Assembly: GCF_001942305.1 (NCBI RefSeq)
Contig: NZ_MKKE01000044.1
Location: forward strand, 1-64,000
Source: Saccharomonospora sp. CUA-673
GTDB lineage: Bacteria > Actinomycetota > Actinomycetes > Mycobacteriales > Pseudonocardiaceae
DNA: 64,000 bases
Direction: 5' to 3'
Shown here one piece after another: positions 1-9,787 of this stretch (within the stretch, counting starts at the first letter, position 1; each line of letters begins with the position of its first letter). The notes beneath the pieces are model-generated. The model did no database searches. It worked only from the letters and a program-made list of their open reading frames with translations, and had not been told where the DNA came from. Made by a program: the position numbers and the translations under genes.

Positions 1-234
1 TTCCCGGCCGACGTTGGCGCGTCGGCCATGCTTGGAACCTTCATCCGGTCACCGGGAAGGTACGCCCTCCCGGCCATCCACAGGTTTCAAGCATTGCTCG
101 TGAGTGGTCCGTTGTCGGCATGGCGGCGCGCGGCCTTACCGTGGACAGCATCGAACGACAGTCCGGGGGTTTCCGGCGACCAGCGAGGACTCGGCAGGAT
201 CACCATCGCGTCCGCCTTCGTGTCCGGCTCCTCA

Positions 235-1110
235 CTACGGTTCACCGCTCTGCGGCAAGCCGGTCGGACTCATGACGGGTTCGGGTCGGTCGTCATCGGG
301 CCAAAAACGGGTGCCACGCAAGACCCGCAGGAAGGGCAGCAACTCGTCGCGAAGTCCCGGCGTGGTGGCGATCGCGCACCGGGAACGGGTGGTGTGAGGG
401 CTGGCGTCGGCATCCAAGACGAGGGCTCCCGCCTCGCGGGCGATGACTGCCCCGGCCGCGGTATCCCAGGTCCGGTTGCCGAGCAGGACGCAGGCGTCAA
501 GGGTGCCGTCGGCGACCCAGACGAGGTCAAGTGCGGAAGAGCCGTAGCGACGAAGCCCTTGTGCCCGTGCGGTGAGTTCCCGGTCCACAGTAGAGCAGAG
601 CACGTCTCGCAGGGCAGTGTCCTGGCCGCTGCCATAGTCGCTGAACCCGATCAGGGCTCGATCGAGCGACTCGGTGGCCGAGACGGCGATGAGTTCTCCG
701 TCGCGGTAGGCGCCTTGCCCGTCGGTCGCCCAGTAGCGGTGCCCGAGAAAAGGAAGCGCGGTGACGCCGAGGATGGGCCGGTGGTTGTGCACGAGCCCGA
801 GGGCGATCGCACACAAGGGACTGCCGTGGTGGTGGTTGATCGTGCCGTCGATGGGATCGAGAACCCAGTAGGTCTTCTGGCTACCAACCGCGCCGGTTTC
901 CTCTCCGAGGAACCCGATCTCGGTGTGCCCGTCGGCAATCAACCGTTGGCGGACAACGTGTTCGACGTCCTCGTCCACTTCGGATACAGGGTCGCGGTCG
1001 CCCTTGTACCGGATCGAGCGAGGACGGTGGCTGAGGACATGCTCGACCGCAAGATCGATCGCGGCCTGTGCCGCGGGCAGGGCAGTGGTGAGGTCGGGTG
1101 CCGACAGCAT
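235..1110 (-). CDS. Inositol monophosphatase family protein
   Basis: A 291-residue member of the Mg2+-dependent inositol monophosphatase / histidinol-phosphatase / CysQ superfamily, which removes phosphate from a sugar- or inositol-phosphate in the cytoplasm. The metal-site motifs are visible in order: GEETG, then WVLDPIDGT, then RTWDTAAG near the C-terminus, which matches the family WD..AG motif. The start at 1110 is preferred over an upstream in-frame codon because GAAGG lies just before the ATG. A Nudix gene lies directly upstream on the same strand, so the two may be co-transcribed. The family is clear; the substrate (inositol phosphate, histidinol phosphate or PAP) cannot be read from the sequence. 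Confidence 0.88.
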   Translation of the reverse strand: MLSAPDLTTALPAAQAAIDLAVEHVLSHRPRSIRYKGDRDPVSEVDEDVEHVVRQRLIADGHTEIGFLGEETGAVGSQKTYWVLDPIDGTINHHHGSPLCAIALGLVHNHRPILGVTALPFLGHRYWATDGQGAYRDGELIAVSATESLDRALIGFSDYGSGQDTALRDVLCSTVDRELTARAQGLRRYGSSALDLVWVADGTLDACVLLGNRTWDTAAGAVIAREAGALVLDADASPHTTRSRCAIATTPGLRDELLPFLRVLRGTRFWPDDDRPEPVMSPTGLPQSGEP

Positions 1111-1183
1111 GGTTCCTTCGGTTCTTCGGGCATACCCGGCTCGCATAGCAGCGCCGAATGGACCGGGCCGTGGACGGTGAAGG

Positions 1184-1636
1184 TCAGGAGTGGTGCGGCC
1201 ACCACGGGTGTTCGACGGTCAGCGCGTCGCTTCGCAGTCGTTCCGCGATGACTGCGGGGCGCAGCTCGATTTGGTGGAGGTCCGCTTCGGTGAACCACCG
1301 CAGTTCGTGTTCGCTGGACCGGGCGGCTTCGGGGTCGGCGAGAGTCACGTCGAACAGCAGGGCCAGTTCGTAGAGGGCAGGCCCGTTTGGTGAGGTGTGG
1401 TCACGCAGTTCGACGGTGGCGCAGAAGTCGAGGTAGGCGAGGTCGACGTCGGTCTGTTCCCGCAGGGAGCGCCGCAGGGCGTCCTCAACGGATTCACCGG
1501 GTTGTACTCGACCACCGGGTAGCCGGAAGGCACTGGCGTCCCGGTCTCGGACGAGCAGGAGGCGCTCCTCGTGCCCAACGAGGCCGTATGCCCCGACAAG
1601 AGGACCGAGAGCTGGAGTGGTGGTGGAGGTCATCAT
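1184..1636 (-). CDS. Nudix hydrolase
   Basis: A 150-residue protein with one Nudix domain, expected to cleave a nucleoside diphosphate linked to another group. The Nudix box starts at GGRVQPGESVEDAL and reaches SLREQTDV, so the usual REEL/REExG block is REQT; one of the glutamates that normally binds metal is replaced by glutamine. The protein begins with a short Thr-rich leader followed by a core beta strand (LLLVRDRDASAFRLP). Two adjacent Met codons make the start uncertain by one residue. The gene ends about 70 bases before the phosphatase gene on the same strand. Substrate unknown; activity may be reduced if the glutamate is essential. Confidence 0.82.
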   Translation of the reverse strand: MMTSTTTPALGPLVGAYGLVGHEERLLLVRDRDASAFRLPGGRVQPGESVEDALRRSLREQTDVDLAYLDFCATVELRDHTSPNGPALYELALLFDVTLADPEAARSSEHELRWFTEADLHQIELRPAVIAERLRSDALTVEHPWWPHHS

Positions 1637-1830
1637 GGTGCTCTCACGATCGATGGACAGGACGATAACCGAGGTGACGCCTCGAAGAGGCCAACGTGGT
1701 GGTCCTCATCGCACTACCGGGGCCACCAGGCTCGACTGGTTGTCGACCGGCGCGGGTGAGCGTGCTGGTTGCACCTCGCGCATATCCACTGAAGCAAGCT
1801 CACTTTCCGTAGCGAGATGTCGCTTCCGGC

Positions 1831-1873
1831 TGAATACTGACCCTCTGGTTCCGCGCGAACTTTGACCCACCCC
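1831..1873 (+). repeat. Left terminal inverted repeat of the IS21 element
   Basis: A 43-base repeat, imperfectly matching the reverse complement of 3942-3984. It starts with TG, as IS21 ends do, and its inner end abuts the istA start region. Confidence 0.88.
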
Positions 1874-1887
1874 ATGACGATCATGAG

Positions 1888-3132
1888 GTGCTGAACGTGG
1901 AGGACTGGGCGGAGATTCGCCGGTTGCATCGGGCGGAGGGGATAGCGGTTCGGGCTATCGCCCGCCGGCTCGGGATCTCGAGGAACACGGTGCGGAAGGC
2001 GCTCGCGTCGCACGCACCTCCGAAGTACGAGCGGCCGGCGAAGGGCTCGATTGTGGATGCGGTGGAGCCGCAGATCCGGGCGCTGCTGGCGGAGTTCCCG
2101 GACATGCCCTCAACGGTGATCCTTGAGCGGGTGGGCTGGCAGCGCGGGAAGACGGTGTTCTTCGAGCGGGTGCAGCAGCTGCGGCCGCTGTTCAAACCGA
2201 CCGATCCGGCCTCGCGCACGGAATACCAGCCGGGCGAACTGGCGCAGTGCGATCTGTGGTTCCCGCCTGTGGACATCCCGCTCAGATTCGGGCAGGTGGG
2301 CCGCCCACCGGTGTTGGTCATGGTCTCCGGCTACTCGCGGATCATGGCCGCCCGGATGCTGCCCTCGCGGCAGAGTCCGGACCTGCTGGCCGGGCATTGG
2401 GCGCTGATCAGCGACTGGGGCCGGGTGCCCAAGGCGCTGGTGTGGGACAACGAGGCCGCTGTCGGGCAGTGGCGCGGCGGCAAGCCGCAGCTGACCGAAG
2501 CGATGAACGCCTTCCGCGGAACGCTCGGCATCAAGGTGATCCAGTGCCGCCCGGCAGACCCGGAAGCCAAGGGACTGGTCGAGCGGGCCAACGGCTATCT
2601 GGAGACCTCGTTCCTGCCCGGCCGCGCCTTCACCAGCCCCGCCGATTTCAACACCCAGCTCGAGGACTGGCTGGTGCGGGCCAACACCCGGCAGCACCGT
2701 CGGTTGGGCTGCCGCCCGATCGACCGCTGGGAGGCCGACAAGGCGGCGATGCTCGAGCTACCGCCGGTCGCCCCGGTGGTGGGGTGGCGCAGCACCACCC
2801 GGCTCCCGCGCGACCACTACGTGCGGCTGGACTCCAACGACTACTCCGTGCACCCCAGCGCCGTCGGTCGCCGGGTGGAGATCAGCGCCGACCTCGACGC
2901 GGTCGTGGTCACCCTCGCCGGTGTCGAGGTCGCCCGGCATGCCCGTTGCTGGGCCGATCACCAAAGCATCACCGACCCGGTGCACGCCGCCGCGGCCGCC
3001 GAACTACGGCAGGCCCGTCGACTGGTCGCTGTCGCTCCGGTGCAGACCGCTGTCGAGCAGCGCAGCCTGGCCGACTACGACCGACTGTTCGGCCTCACCG
3101 ACACCCCGGTCAGCGCCGAGGGGGTCGCGTGA
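1888..3132 (+). CDS. istA: IS21-family transposase IstA
   Basis: A 414-residue transposase. The N-terminus carries a helix-turn-helix for end binding (RLHRAEGIAVRAIARRL, then ISRNTVRKAL). A DDE integrase core follows: QCDLWF supplies the first Asp, VWDNEAA the second, and the Glu is in the segment DPEAKGLVERANGYLE. The C-terminal part (LPRDHYVRLDSNDYSVHP) is typical of IstA. The start is a GTG 14 bases inside the left repeat. The stop overlaps the istB start by one base, consistent with translational coupling. It works together with the IstB ATPase in cut-and-paste transposition. Confidence 0.93.
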   Translation: MLNVEDWAEIRRLHRAEGIAVRAIARRLGISRNTVRKALASHAPPKYERPAKGSIVDAVEPQIRALLAEFPDMPSTVILERVGWQRGKTVFFERVQQLRPLFKPTDPASRTEYQPGELAQCDLWFPPVDIPLRFGQVGRPPVLVMVSGYSRIMAARMLPSRQSPDLLAGHWALISDWGRVPKALVWDNEAAVGQWRGGKPQLTEAMNAFRGTLGIKVIQCRPADPEAKGLVERANGYLETSFLPGRAFTSPADFNTQLEDWLVRANTRQHRRLGCRPIDRWEADKAAMLELPPVAPVVGWRSTTRLPRDHYVRLDSNDYSVHPSAVGRRVEISADLDAVVVTLAGVEVARHARCWADHQSITDPVHAAAAAELRQARRLVAVAPVQTAVEQRSLADYDRLFGLTDTPVSAEGVA

Positions 3133-3932
3133 TGGCCAGCAAGACAAGCAACGGCAACGGCCGCAATGTGGCATCCGAGATCGCCTACCTGACCCGGGCA
3201 TTGAAGGCACCCTCGCTGGCCGGGTCGGTGGAGCGGCTGGCCGAACGGGCCCGCGCCGAGACCTGGACCTATGAGGAATTCCTGGCCGCCTGCCTGCAAC
3301 GCGAGGTCGCCGCCCGCGAAGCCCACGGCGGCGAAGGCCGCATCCGCTCGGCCCGATTCCCGTCGCGCAAATCGCTGGAGGAGTTCGACTTCGATCACCA
3401 GCGCTCGCTCAAGCGGGACACCATCACCCACCTCGGCACCCTGGACTTCATCACCGGCAAGGACAACGTGGTCTTCCTCGGCCCACCCGGCACCGGCAAG
3501 ACCCACCTGTCCATCGGATTAGGCATCCGGGCCTGCCAGGCCGGGCACCGTGTCGCCTTCGCCACCGCCGCCGAATGGGTCGCCCGGCTGGCCGACGCCC
3601 ACCACGCTGGCAAGCTGCAAGAGGAGCTCGTCAAGCTCGGCCGCATCCCGCTGCTCATCGTCGACGAGGTCGGCTACATCCCCTTCGAAGCCGAAGCCGC
3701 GAACCTGTTCTTCCAGCTGGTGTCCAGCCGCTACGAACGAGCCTCGCTGATCGTCACCAGCAACAAGCCCTTCGGCCGCTGGGGTGAAGTCTTCGGCGAC
3801 GACGTCGTCGCCGCCGCGATGATCGACCGCCTCGTCCACCACGCCGAAGTCATCTCACTGAAGGGAGACAGCTACCGACTCAAGGACCGAGACCTCGGCC
3901 GCGTCCCAGCGGCCACCAAGACCAACGACTAA
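3132..3932 (+). CDS. istB: IS21-family helper ATPase IstB
   Basis: A 266-residue AAA+ ATPase that assists IstA in target selection and strand transfer. Walker A is GPPGTGKTH (around residues 117-125), Walker B is LLIVDEVGY, and a sensor-like segment LIVTSNKPF follows. The N-terminal helical part (residues 1-90) includes TYEEFLAACLQREVAAR, typical of the family. Its ATG overlaps the istA stop by one base. The length and motifs are those of a functional protein. Confidence 0.93.
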   Translation: MASKTSNGNGRNVASEIAYLTRALKAPSLAGSVERLAERARAETWTYEEFLAACLQREVAAREAHGGEGRIRSARFPSRKSLEEFDFDHQRSLKRDTITHLGTLDFITGKDNVVFLGPPGTGKTHLSIGLGIRACQAGHRVAFATAAEWVARLADAHHAGKLQEELVKLGRIPLLIVDEVGYIPFEAEAANLFFQLVSSRYERASLIVTSNKPFGRWGEVFGDDVVAAAMIDRLVHHAEVISLKGDSYRLKDRDLGRVPAATKTND

Positions 3933-3941
3933 CAACCTCCC

Positions 3942-3984
3942 GGGGTGGGTCAACCTTCACCCGGAACAACCGGGTCAGGATTCA
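3942..3984 (-). repeat. Right terminal inverted repeat of the IS21 element
   Basis: The 43-base counterpart of the left repeat. It begins nine bases after the istB stop and defines the right edge of the element. Confidence 0.88.
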
Positions 3985-4021
3985 AGCGGCGTTGACACGA
4001 GAGGGTGGCTGAGACCGGTAT

Positions 4022-4060
4022 GGCCTGCGGTGGGCGGTCGGGGGTCGCCCACCGCAGGCC
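4022..4060. terminator. Perfect 15-bp hairpin
   Basis: Bases 4022-4036 and 4046-4060 are exactly complementary (GGCCTGCGGTGGGCG and its reverse complement) around a 9-base loop. No T-run follows on either strand, so this would be an actinobacterial-type terminator without a U-tract. It lies just outside the IS21 right end and may have belonged to a transcript disrupted by that insertion. No gene is seen between 3985 and 4344. Confidence 0.6.
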
Positions 4061-4344
4061 GAATCCCAGTCAACGACGCCGCCCTTGCCGATCACCAGAG
4101 CGGCCGTGCGGCGAGAACGAGGCGTCAACGGGGCGACCCAGGCGCTGACCAGCGCGCTGTTGGTCTGCTGGAGCGAGGGGCTTCACCCAGATGGGCATGC
4201 AACTGCGATTGGCGATCAGTCGGGTCGTCAGCCGTGGTCGAGAACGGAGCGGCCATGAGGCAGCGATGAGGCGACACCCTCCCTACGCTGCGAAAACCGG
4301 CGAGTACTGTGCGCTATGGAGGGTCTGGAAGGAGGGACAACGCG

Positions 4345-5613
4345 ATGGCAGCACGGCCTCTCACCCCGCTCGCCGTTGCCCGCGAGGCCGCTGGTTATAC
4401 CCAGGAAGCCCTCGCCGTCACCCTGAAGGTCGAACGGACCACCATCGGGCGTTGGGAACGTGGGGTCCAGTCACCTCAGCCTTGGCAGCGGCGCGGCCTC
4501 GCCACCGCCCTGCAGGTCTCGCTCGACGTACTCGACGACCTGCTGCGACGTACCCTTCGGCGACCTGCTGCCAACATCACGACGGTCCTGGTCTCACCTT
4601 CGTCGAGCCTGGTGACGGCCCCCGTCGAGCGGACCGTTCACGAGGACGGACCGGCGCCCGAGGCCGACGTCATCCATGCCGCTATCCCGCGCCTGCGCCG
4701 CGCGCTTGACCGGCTGGACCTGCCCGACGACGGACCAACCAGGTCTCTGGACGACCTGCACGGCGAGATCATCCGAGCCAGCGACGACCGGCTGCAGTCG
4801 CGCTACGGCAACCTCGCCCGCCGCTTGCCCGACCTCATCGCCGAACTCGCCCGCGCCGGTCAGCTCGGCGACGCGGCAGGCCAGCGCCACGCCGCCGCCC
4901 TGCTGACCTTGGCGTTGCGGGCTGCTGACGGCGTGGCGTTCAAGTTCGGCTACCTGGATTTGTCCGCCAGACTGATCGACTTGATGCGCTCGGCCGCCCA
5001 GATCGCCGAGGACCCGCTGCTACTGGCCGCTGTGGCGTACGTGCGCACCGAAACCTTCTTTGCCACCGGCGACCTGGACACCGCCGCCCGCGCTCTCGAA
5101 CTTGCTGTTGACCACGTGCCCGATCTCGATACGACTTCCTCCTCAGCCGCGTTCGGTGCCTTGCACATGCGCGCCGCAGTCGTGGCCGGCCGGGCGGGCA
5201 AAGCCGACGTCGCAGCTGATCACCTGCGCGAGGCCCGCCGCGCTGCGGGCAGGGCGCCCGAGGGAATCTACGTCGGCACCGCGTTCGGCCCGGCCTCCCT
5301 ACGCATCCACGAACTCGCAGTCGCCGTCGAACTTCGAGATCCACTGGGTATCGAACGCGCGGCGTCCTGGCACCCGCCCGACGAACTTCCCGCCGAGCGT
5401 CGCTCCCACTACTTCATCGATCTGGCCCGCGCCCAGCTCACCCTCGGTCGCCACGAAGACGCTTACCTGTGCCTTCAGGCTGCACGCCGTGCCGCGCCCG
5501 AGCACACCCGCACCCACCCGCAGGTCCGCCAGTCCCTCTCGTCCCTGCTGCGCACCCACAGCACGCCCAGCGCCGGCTTGCTCGACCTCGCCGCTTGGGC
5601 CCGCGCTCGCTGA
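4345..5613 (+). CDS. XRE-family regulator with a TPR-like helical domain
   Basis: A 422-residue protein with an N-terminal Cro/CI helix-turn-helix (residues about 8-60: AREAAGYTQEALA, then VERTTIGRWERG) followed by a roughly 300-residue all-helical, Ala-rich region of the TPR type found in many actinobacterial regulators. ATG 4345 is preceded by GGAGGG at a good distance; an upstream in-frame ATG lacks such a site. It faces a HAD gene with the two stops only 15 bases apart. Similar regulators often sit near lanthipeptide loci, and a methyltransferase fragment of that kind lies 0.9 kb downstream, but a direct link is inference. The ligand and target are unknown. Confidence 0.83.
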   Translation: MAARPLTPLAVAREAAGYTQEALAVTLKVERTTIGRWERGVQSPQPWQRRGLATALQVSLDVLDDLLRRTLRRPAANITTVLVSPSSSLVTAPVERTVHEDGPAPEADVIHAAIPRLRRALDRLDLPDDGPTRSLDDLHGEIIRASDDRLQSRYGNLARRLPDLIAELARAGQLGDAAGQRHAAALLTLALRAADGVAFKFGYLDLSARLIDLMRSAAQIAEDPLLLAAVAYVRTETFFATGDLDTAARALELAVDHVPDLDTTSSSAAFGALHMRAAVVAGRAGKADVAADHLREARRAAGRAPEGIYVGTAFGPASLRIHELAVAVELRDPLGIERAASWHPPDELPAERRSHYFIDLARAQLTLGRHEDAYLCLQAARRAAPEHTRTHPQVRQSLSSLLRTHSTPSAGLLDLAAWARAR

Positions 5614-5628
5614 GCCGCCACCAGCCGC

Positions 5629-6273
5629 TCAGCGCAGGGACAACAGATCCGGCAGGTCGTAAAGGGAGTCGATTACCCAATCCGCGTCGCGACGGACCAG
5701 TGGGTCGTCAGCCCACAGGTAGCCCCACGGGCCCCGCCGGATCAACGCCGTGCAGAAGCCCGCTGCCTTCGCGGCAACCACGTCGTTGTCCCGGTGGTCA
5801 CCCACGTACACCGTCTCGCCCGGCCCGTCGGGGACCATCTCTGCCACGCGGGCGAAGAACTCGGACGACGGCTTGGCGGCACCCCATTCCCCCGAGGTCG
5901 CGATCCGGTCCACCGGCAGCTCCAGCGCACGCAACAGCTCGGCCGCGCGAGCGGTCTGGTTCCCAGCTACCCCGACCCACAAGCCGCGTTCTCGCAGCGC
6001 AGCCAGGCCGGGCCGCACATCGCTGTAGAGGTCGCTGTCCTCGATGCGCTCACCCAGGCCAGCCTCCTCGCGCAGCCGCCGTTCCCGTGCGACGTCGAAG
6101 CCCGGCTTGAAGTACTGGAACGTCTCGGCATTGTCCCGGCCAGCGGCGGTGACCGCACCCAGCACCGTCGAGAAGGTATGGCGGGAAACGCCGATCCAGT
6201 CGGCCCACGCACCCCACTCCCGCGAGTCGTCCAGCAACGTCTCGCCCACGTCGAACACCACCGCGGTCACCAT
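5629..6273 (-). CDS. HAD-superfamily hydrolase
   Basis: A 214-residue haloacid-dehalogenase-type phosphatase, subfamily IA. Motif I is FDVGET, in which the usual second Asp is Gly, a known variant that keeps the nucleophile (first Asp). The motif III lysine is in AAKPSSEFF and motif IV is VYVGDHRDND. Residues 17-90 form a helical cap. The length is normal. It is convergent with the XRE gene. The substrate is probably a small phosphorylated metabolite; nothing in the context identifies it. Confidence 0.85.
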   Translation of the reverse strand: MVTAVVFDVGETLLDDSREWGAWADWIGVSRHTFSTVLGAVTAAGRDNAETFQYFKPGFDVARERRLREEAGLGERIEDSDLYSDVRPGLAALRERGLWVGVAGNQTARAAELLRALELPVDRIATSGEWGAAKPSSEFFARVAEMVPDGPGETVYVGDHRDNDVVAAKAAGFCTALIRRGPWGYLWADDPLVRRDADWVIDSLYDLPDLLSLR

Positions 6274-6494
6274 GCTCTTACTCCTACGTCACGTACAGCC
6301 ACCGCGCGACAGCGAGGCCCTTCGGCCGCCCAACCCACTGAGATTCGGGTCCTGGCACCCGCCCGGCGTCCGCTTCCCGGCAGCTTGGTCGACGCAGTTC
6401 GAACAAACGGTCAGCCCGAGCCTCGGCCTGACGTCCGCAGCAGCACAGCGGCAAGGAGACTAGCGGCTAGGTCACCTAGTCAGGTCGCCGTAGG

Positions 6495-6836
6495 TTAGGA
6501 CAAACCTGCTGTGTGTCTTGTCGATGGCGGGCCCGCCAGTTCGCTGTCCGGGGTATCAGCCGGATAGACGATGAGCGATGGCGTGTGCTGGTTCCGCTCG
6601 GGCGCCCAGGATCGGATCTCGTCGCAGAGGTACTGGGTCAGCTCGGCGGCGGCTGGCCCGTGACCGATCGCGCCCAACTCCCAGTGCACCTCGTCGCCGG
6701 ATTCCAGTCTGCGGGCGGTGAGGGAGACCAGCGTGTTGCCCTCGGCCAGCGCCATGCGCCACCAGTCCGGTGCCGGGTTGCATACCTGGGTGGACGTCGG
6801 CGCGGACCTTGAGCGCTTCGACGATCGATGGGGCAT
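6495..6836 (-). pseudogene. C-terminal fragment of an FxLD-system protein methyltransferase
   Basis: The readable segment (LVSLTARRL through VHWELGAIGHGP to LCDEIRSW) aligns with the C-terminal part of the methyltransferase at 17.3-18.5 kb, where the matching blocks are LAYLTIRA, YEVGVIGHGP and VEISTW. The catalytic S-adenosylmethionine domain is missing. The fragment stops 10 bases from the end of chrA, so an ancestral gene was cut by a rearrangement that brought chrA next to it. The assignment rests on comparison with the second copy inside this window. Unlikely to be functional. Confidence 0.6.
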
Positions 6837-6846
6837 GTGGGCTCGA

Positions 6847-8214
<1,368 letters not shown>

Positions 8215-8250
8215 GGGTGAGCGTCCCTCCTCGTTCAACTCCACGCGCAA

Positions 8251-8266
8251 TGTAACCATGGTTGCA
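8251..8266. promoter_or_regulatory. Operator-like palindrome upstream of chrA
   Basis: The 16-base near-palindrome TGTAACCATGGTTGCA sits 37 bases before the chrA start. Its reverse complement, TGCAACCATGGTTACA, differs at one position from the site at 12026-12041, which precedes the operon that carries ChrB. The match between two promoters on opposite strands suggests one regulator. Confidence 0.6.
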
Positions 8267-8331
8267 CTAGTGCGGTGGAGGGGTGTCCAGGTGGCGGGAT
8301 GCGGGCTGGCCGAGGCGGTGGGAGTGGTCGG

Positions 8332-9110
8332 TTAGTGGGGTTCGGGGAGTGGGATGAGGCGGTGGGCGTGGTCGAACAGGGCGTGTTCGACGAGCCGGGC
8401 TGCGGTGAGAGCGGCGAGTGCGGTGGCGGCGAGCAGCATGTACATGACCACGATCTGGTAGCGGATGGCGGTGAGGGGGTCGACGCCGGCGAGGATGAGT
8501 CCGGTCATGGCTCCGGGCAGGCTGATCAGGCCGACGACCTTGGTGGAGTCGATCGCGGGCAGCAGCGCGGTGCGCAGCGCGGAGCGTTGGTGGGGCAGGA
8601 AGCGTCGCGGGCGGGGAGCCCGAGGCAGAGCCGGGCTTCGATGGCTGGGCGGGCCTGCTGGGCGTCTTCGCGCAGGCGGCGCAGGGCGACCCCGGCGGCC
8701 TGCATGGCTCCGGAGACGATCATGCCGCCGATCGGGACGACGACCCGCGCTTGGGTGGAGATGATCCCGAGGCCCAGCAGCGTGGCGAGGGTGACGAGGC
8801 TGCCGACGGCGACCCCGAGGGTGGCTGCCCACCGGGCTCGGGGCAGGCCGGTGCCGCGGCGGCCGGCGACCTGTCCGGCGAGGAGGATCATGATCGTCAC
8901 CCAGCCGAACGCGCCGGGAAGGCCGGTGTGGGCGAAGATCACCAGCAGCAGGACGCCGACCGCGGCCAGCTGTGCCCCGGCGCGCAGCGATGCGGTGATC
9001 AGCTCGCGGGTCAGGTGCAGCCGCTGCCGGTAGGCCACCGCGGCGGTGAGGGCGATCAACAGCAGGGAGGCGGCGACGCCGCCCCAGCTGGGCACGGACA
9101 GTCCGGTCAT
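8332..9110 (-). CDS. fetB: FetB-type (UPF0014) ABC exporter permease, frameshifted
   Basis: The membrane subunit of a FetAB-type exporter (iron or other metal efflux in characterised homologues). Residues about 1-165 read from 9110 and include AGQLAAVGVLLLVIF and GMIVSGAMQAAGVALRRL; the reading frame then shifts near 8600-8625, after which LISLPGAMTGLILAG and AIRYQIVVMYMLLAA follow to the stop at 8332. One added base restores 259 residues, the normal family length, so a single-base loss (error or mutation) is likely. The start overlaps the stop of the ATPase gene by one base, showing an operon. Seven or so membrane helices are predicted by eye. Confidence 0.8.
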
Positions 9111-9787
9111 CACCCGGCCTCCAGGTAGTCGATGTGGTCGGGGTGCCCGTGGGCGACCAGGCGCCCGTGGTGCAGGACCAGCACGTGCTCGGCGATGCCG
9201 CGAACGAGGGGGAGGTCGTGGCTGACCAGGATCACGGTCCCGCCCGCGGCGGTGTGGTTGCGGGCGGCCTCGGTGATCACCGCTGTGGTCACGGCGTCCA
9301 GCGCGGCGGTGGGCTCGTCCAGCAGCAGGACCTCGGGTTCGACGGCCAGCGTCCGGGCCAGGCACACCCGCTGCGCTTCGCCGCCGGACAGGCCGCTGGT
9401 GCGGCGTTGCGCGAAGCGTGCGGGCAGGCCCACGAGATCGAGCAGGTGCTGGATGCGGTGCTCGGTCAGCTCCGCGCGTCCGACACGCAGCTCCTCGGCC
9501 ACGTGGTTGGTGAGCAGCACCGGCTGTTGCGCGACCAGGCCGACCCGGCGCCGCAGTGCCAGCACTTCGAGCTCGGCGAGCGGGGTGCTGTTGAGCAGGA
9601 TCTGGCCGGTACTGGGGTCCTCCAGCCGGTTGAGCAGGCGCAGCAGGGTGGACTTGCCGGCGCCGCTGGGACCGACCACCGCCGTGCACGCTCCGGCCGG
9701 GAGACGGGCGCAGACTCCGTCGAGCAGTCGGGTTGGGCCGCGGGTCACCGTGACCCGGTCCAGAAGAAAACCGGGCACGGTGCTCAT
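9110..9787 (-). CDS. fetA: FetA-type ABC exporter ATP-binding protein
   Basis: A 225-residue ABC ATPase, cytoplasmic partner of the FetB-type permease encoded directly downstream. Walker A is GPSGAGKST, the Q-loop is VAQQP, the signature is LSGGEAQR, Walker B is VLLLDEPT and the switch His is in LVSHD. The start codon overlaps the histidine-kinase stop by four bases and the stop overlaps the permease start by one base, so kinase, ATPase and permease are translationally coupled. In characterised bacteria FetAB exports iron and protects against oxidative stress; the metal here is not shown by the sequence. Confidence 0.87.
   Translation of the reverse strand: MSTVPGFLLDRVTVTRGPTRLLDGVCARLPAGACTAVVGPSGAGKSTLLRLLNRLEDPSTGQILLNSTPLAELEVLALRRRVGLVAQQPVLLTNHVAEELRVGRAELTEHRIQHLLDLVGLPARFAQRRTSGLSGGEAQRVCLARTLAVEPEVLLLDEPTAALDAVTTAVITEAARNHTAAGGTVILVSHDLPLVRGIAEHVLVLHHGRLVAHGHPDHIDYLEAG

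Larger units (their letters stand above)
1831..3984 (+). mobile_element. IS21-family insertion sequence (complete)
   Basis: An element of about 2.15 kb with imperfect terminal inverted repeats of 43 bases. The left end (1831-1873) begins TGAATACTGACCC; the reverse complement of the right end (3942-3984) begins TGAATCCTGACCC, and both run inward to TTGACCCACCCC. Between them lie istA and istB in the typical one-base overlapping arrangement. No convincing target-site duplication is seen in the bases directly flanking the ends. Both genes look intact, so the element may still be active. Confidence 0.93.

Noticed and set aside
28..1251. Long open frame on the + strand opposite the phosphatase gene
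   Set aside because: It is antisense to a gene with clear family motifs, has no ribosome site and no recognisable domain; high-GC DNA yields such frames by chance.
2247..3131. Long frame running through istA in another phase
   Set aside because: Only the part from 3132 matches IstB; the upstream part is out of phase with IstA and is low-complexity Arg/Pro sequence.
3985..4344. tRNA or structured RNA at the 15-bp hairpin
   Set aside because: Only one stem is present; no cloverleaf and no known RNA motif. Kept as a terminator-like hairpin.
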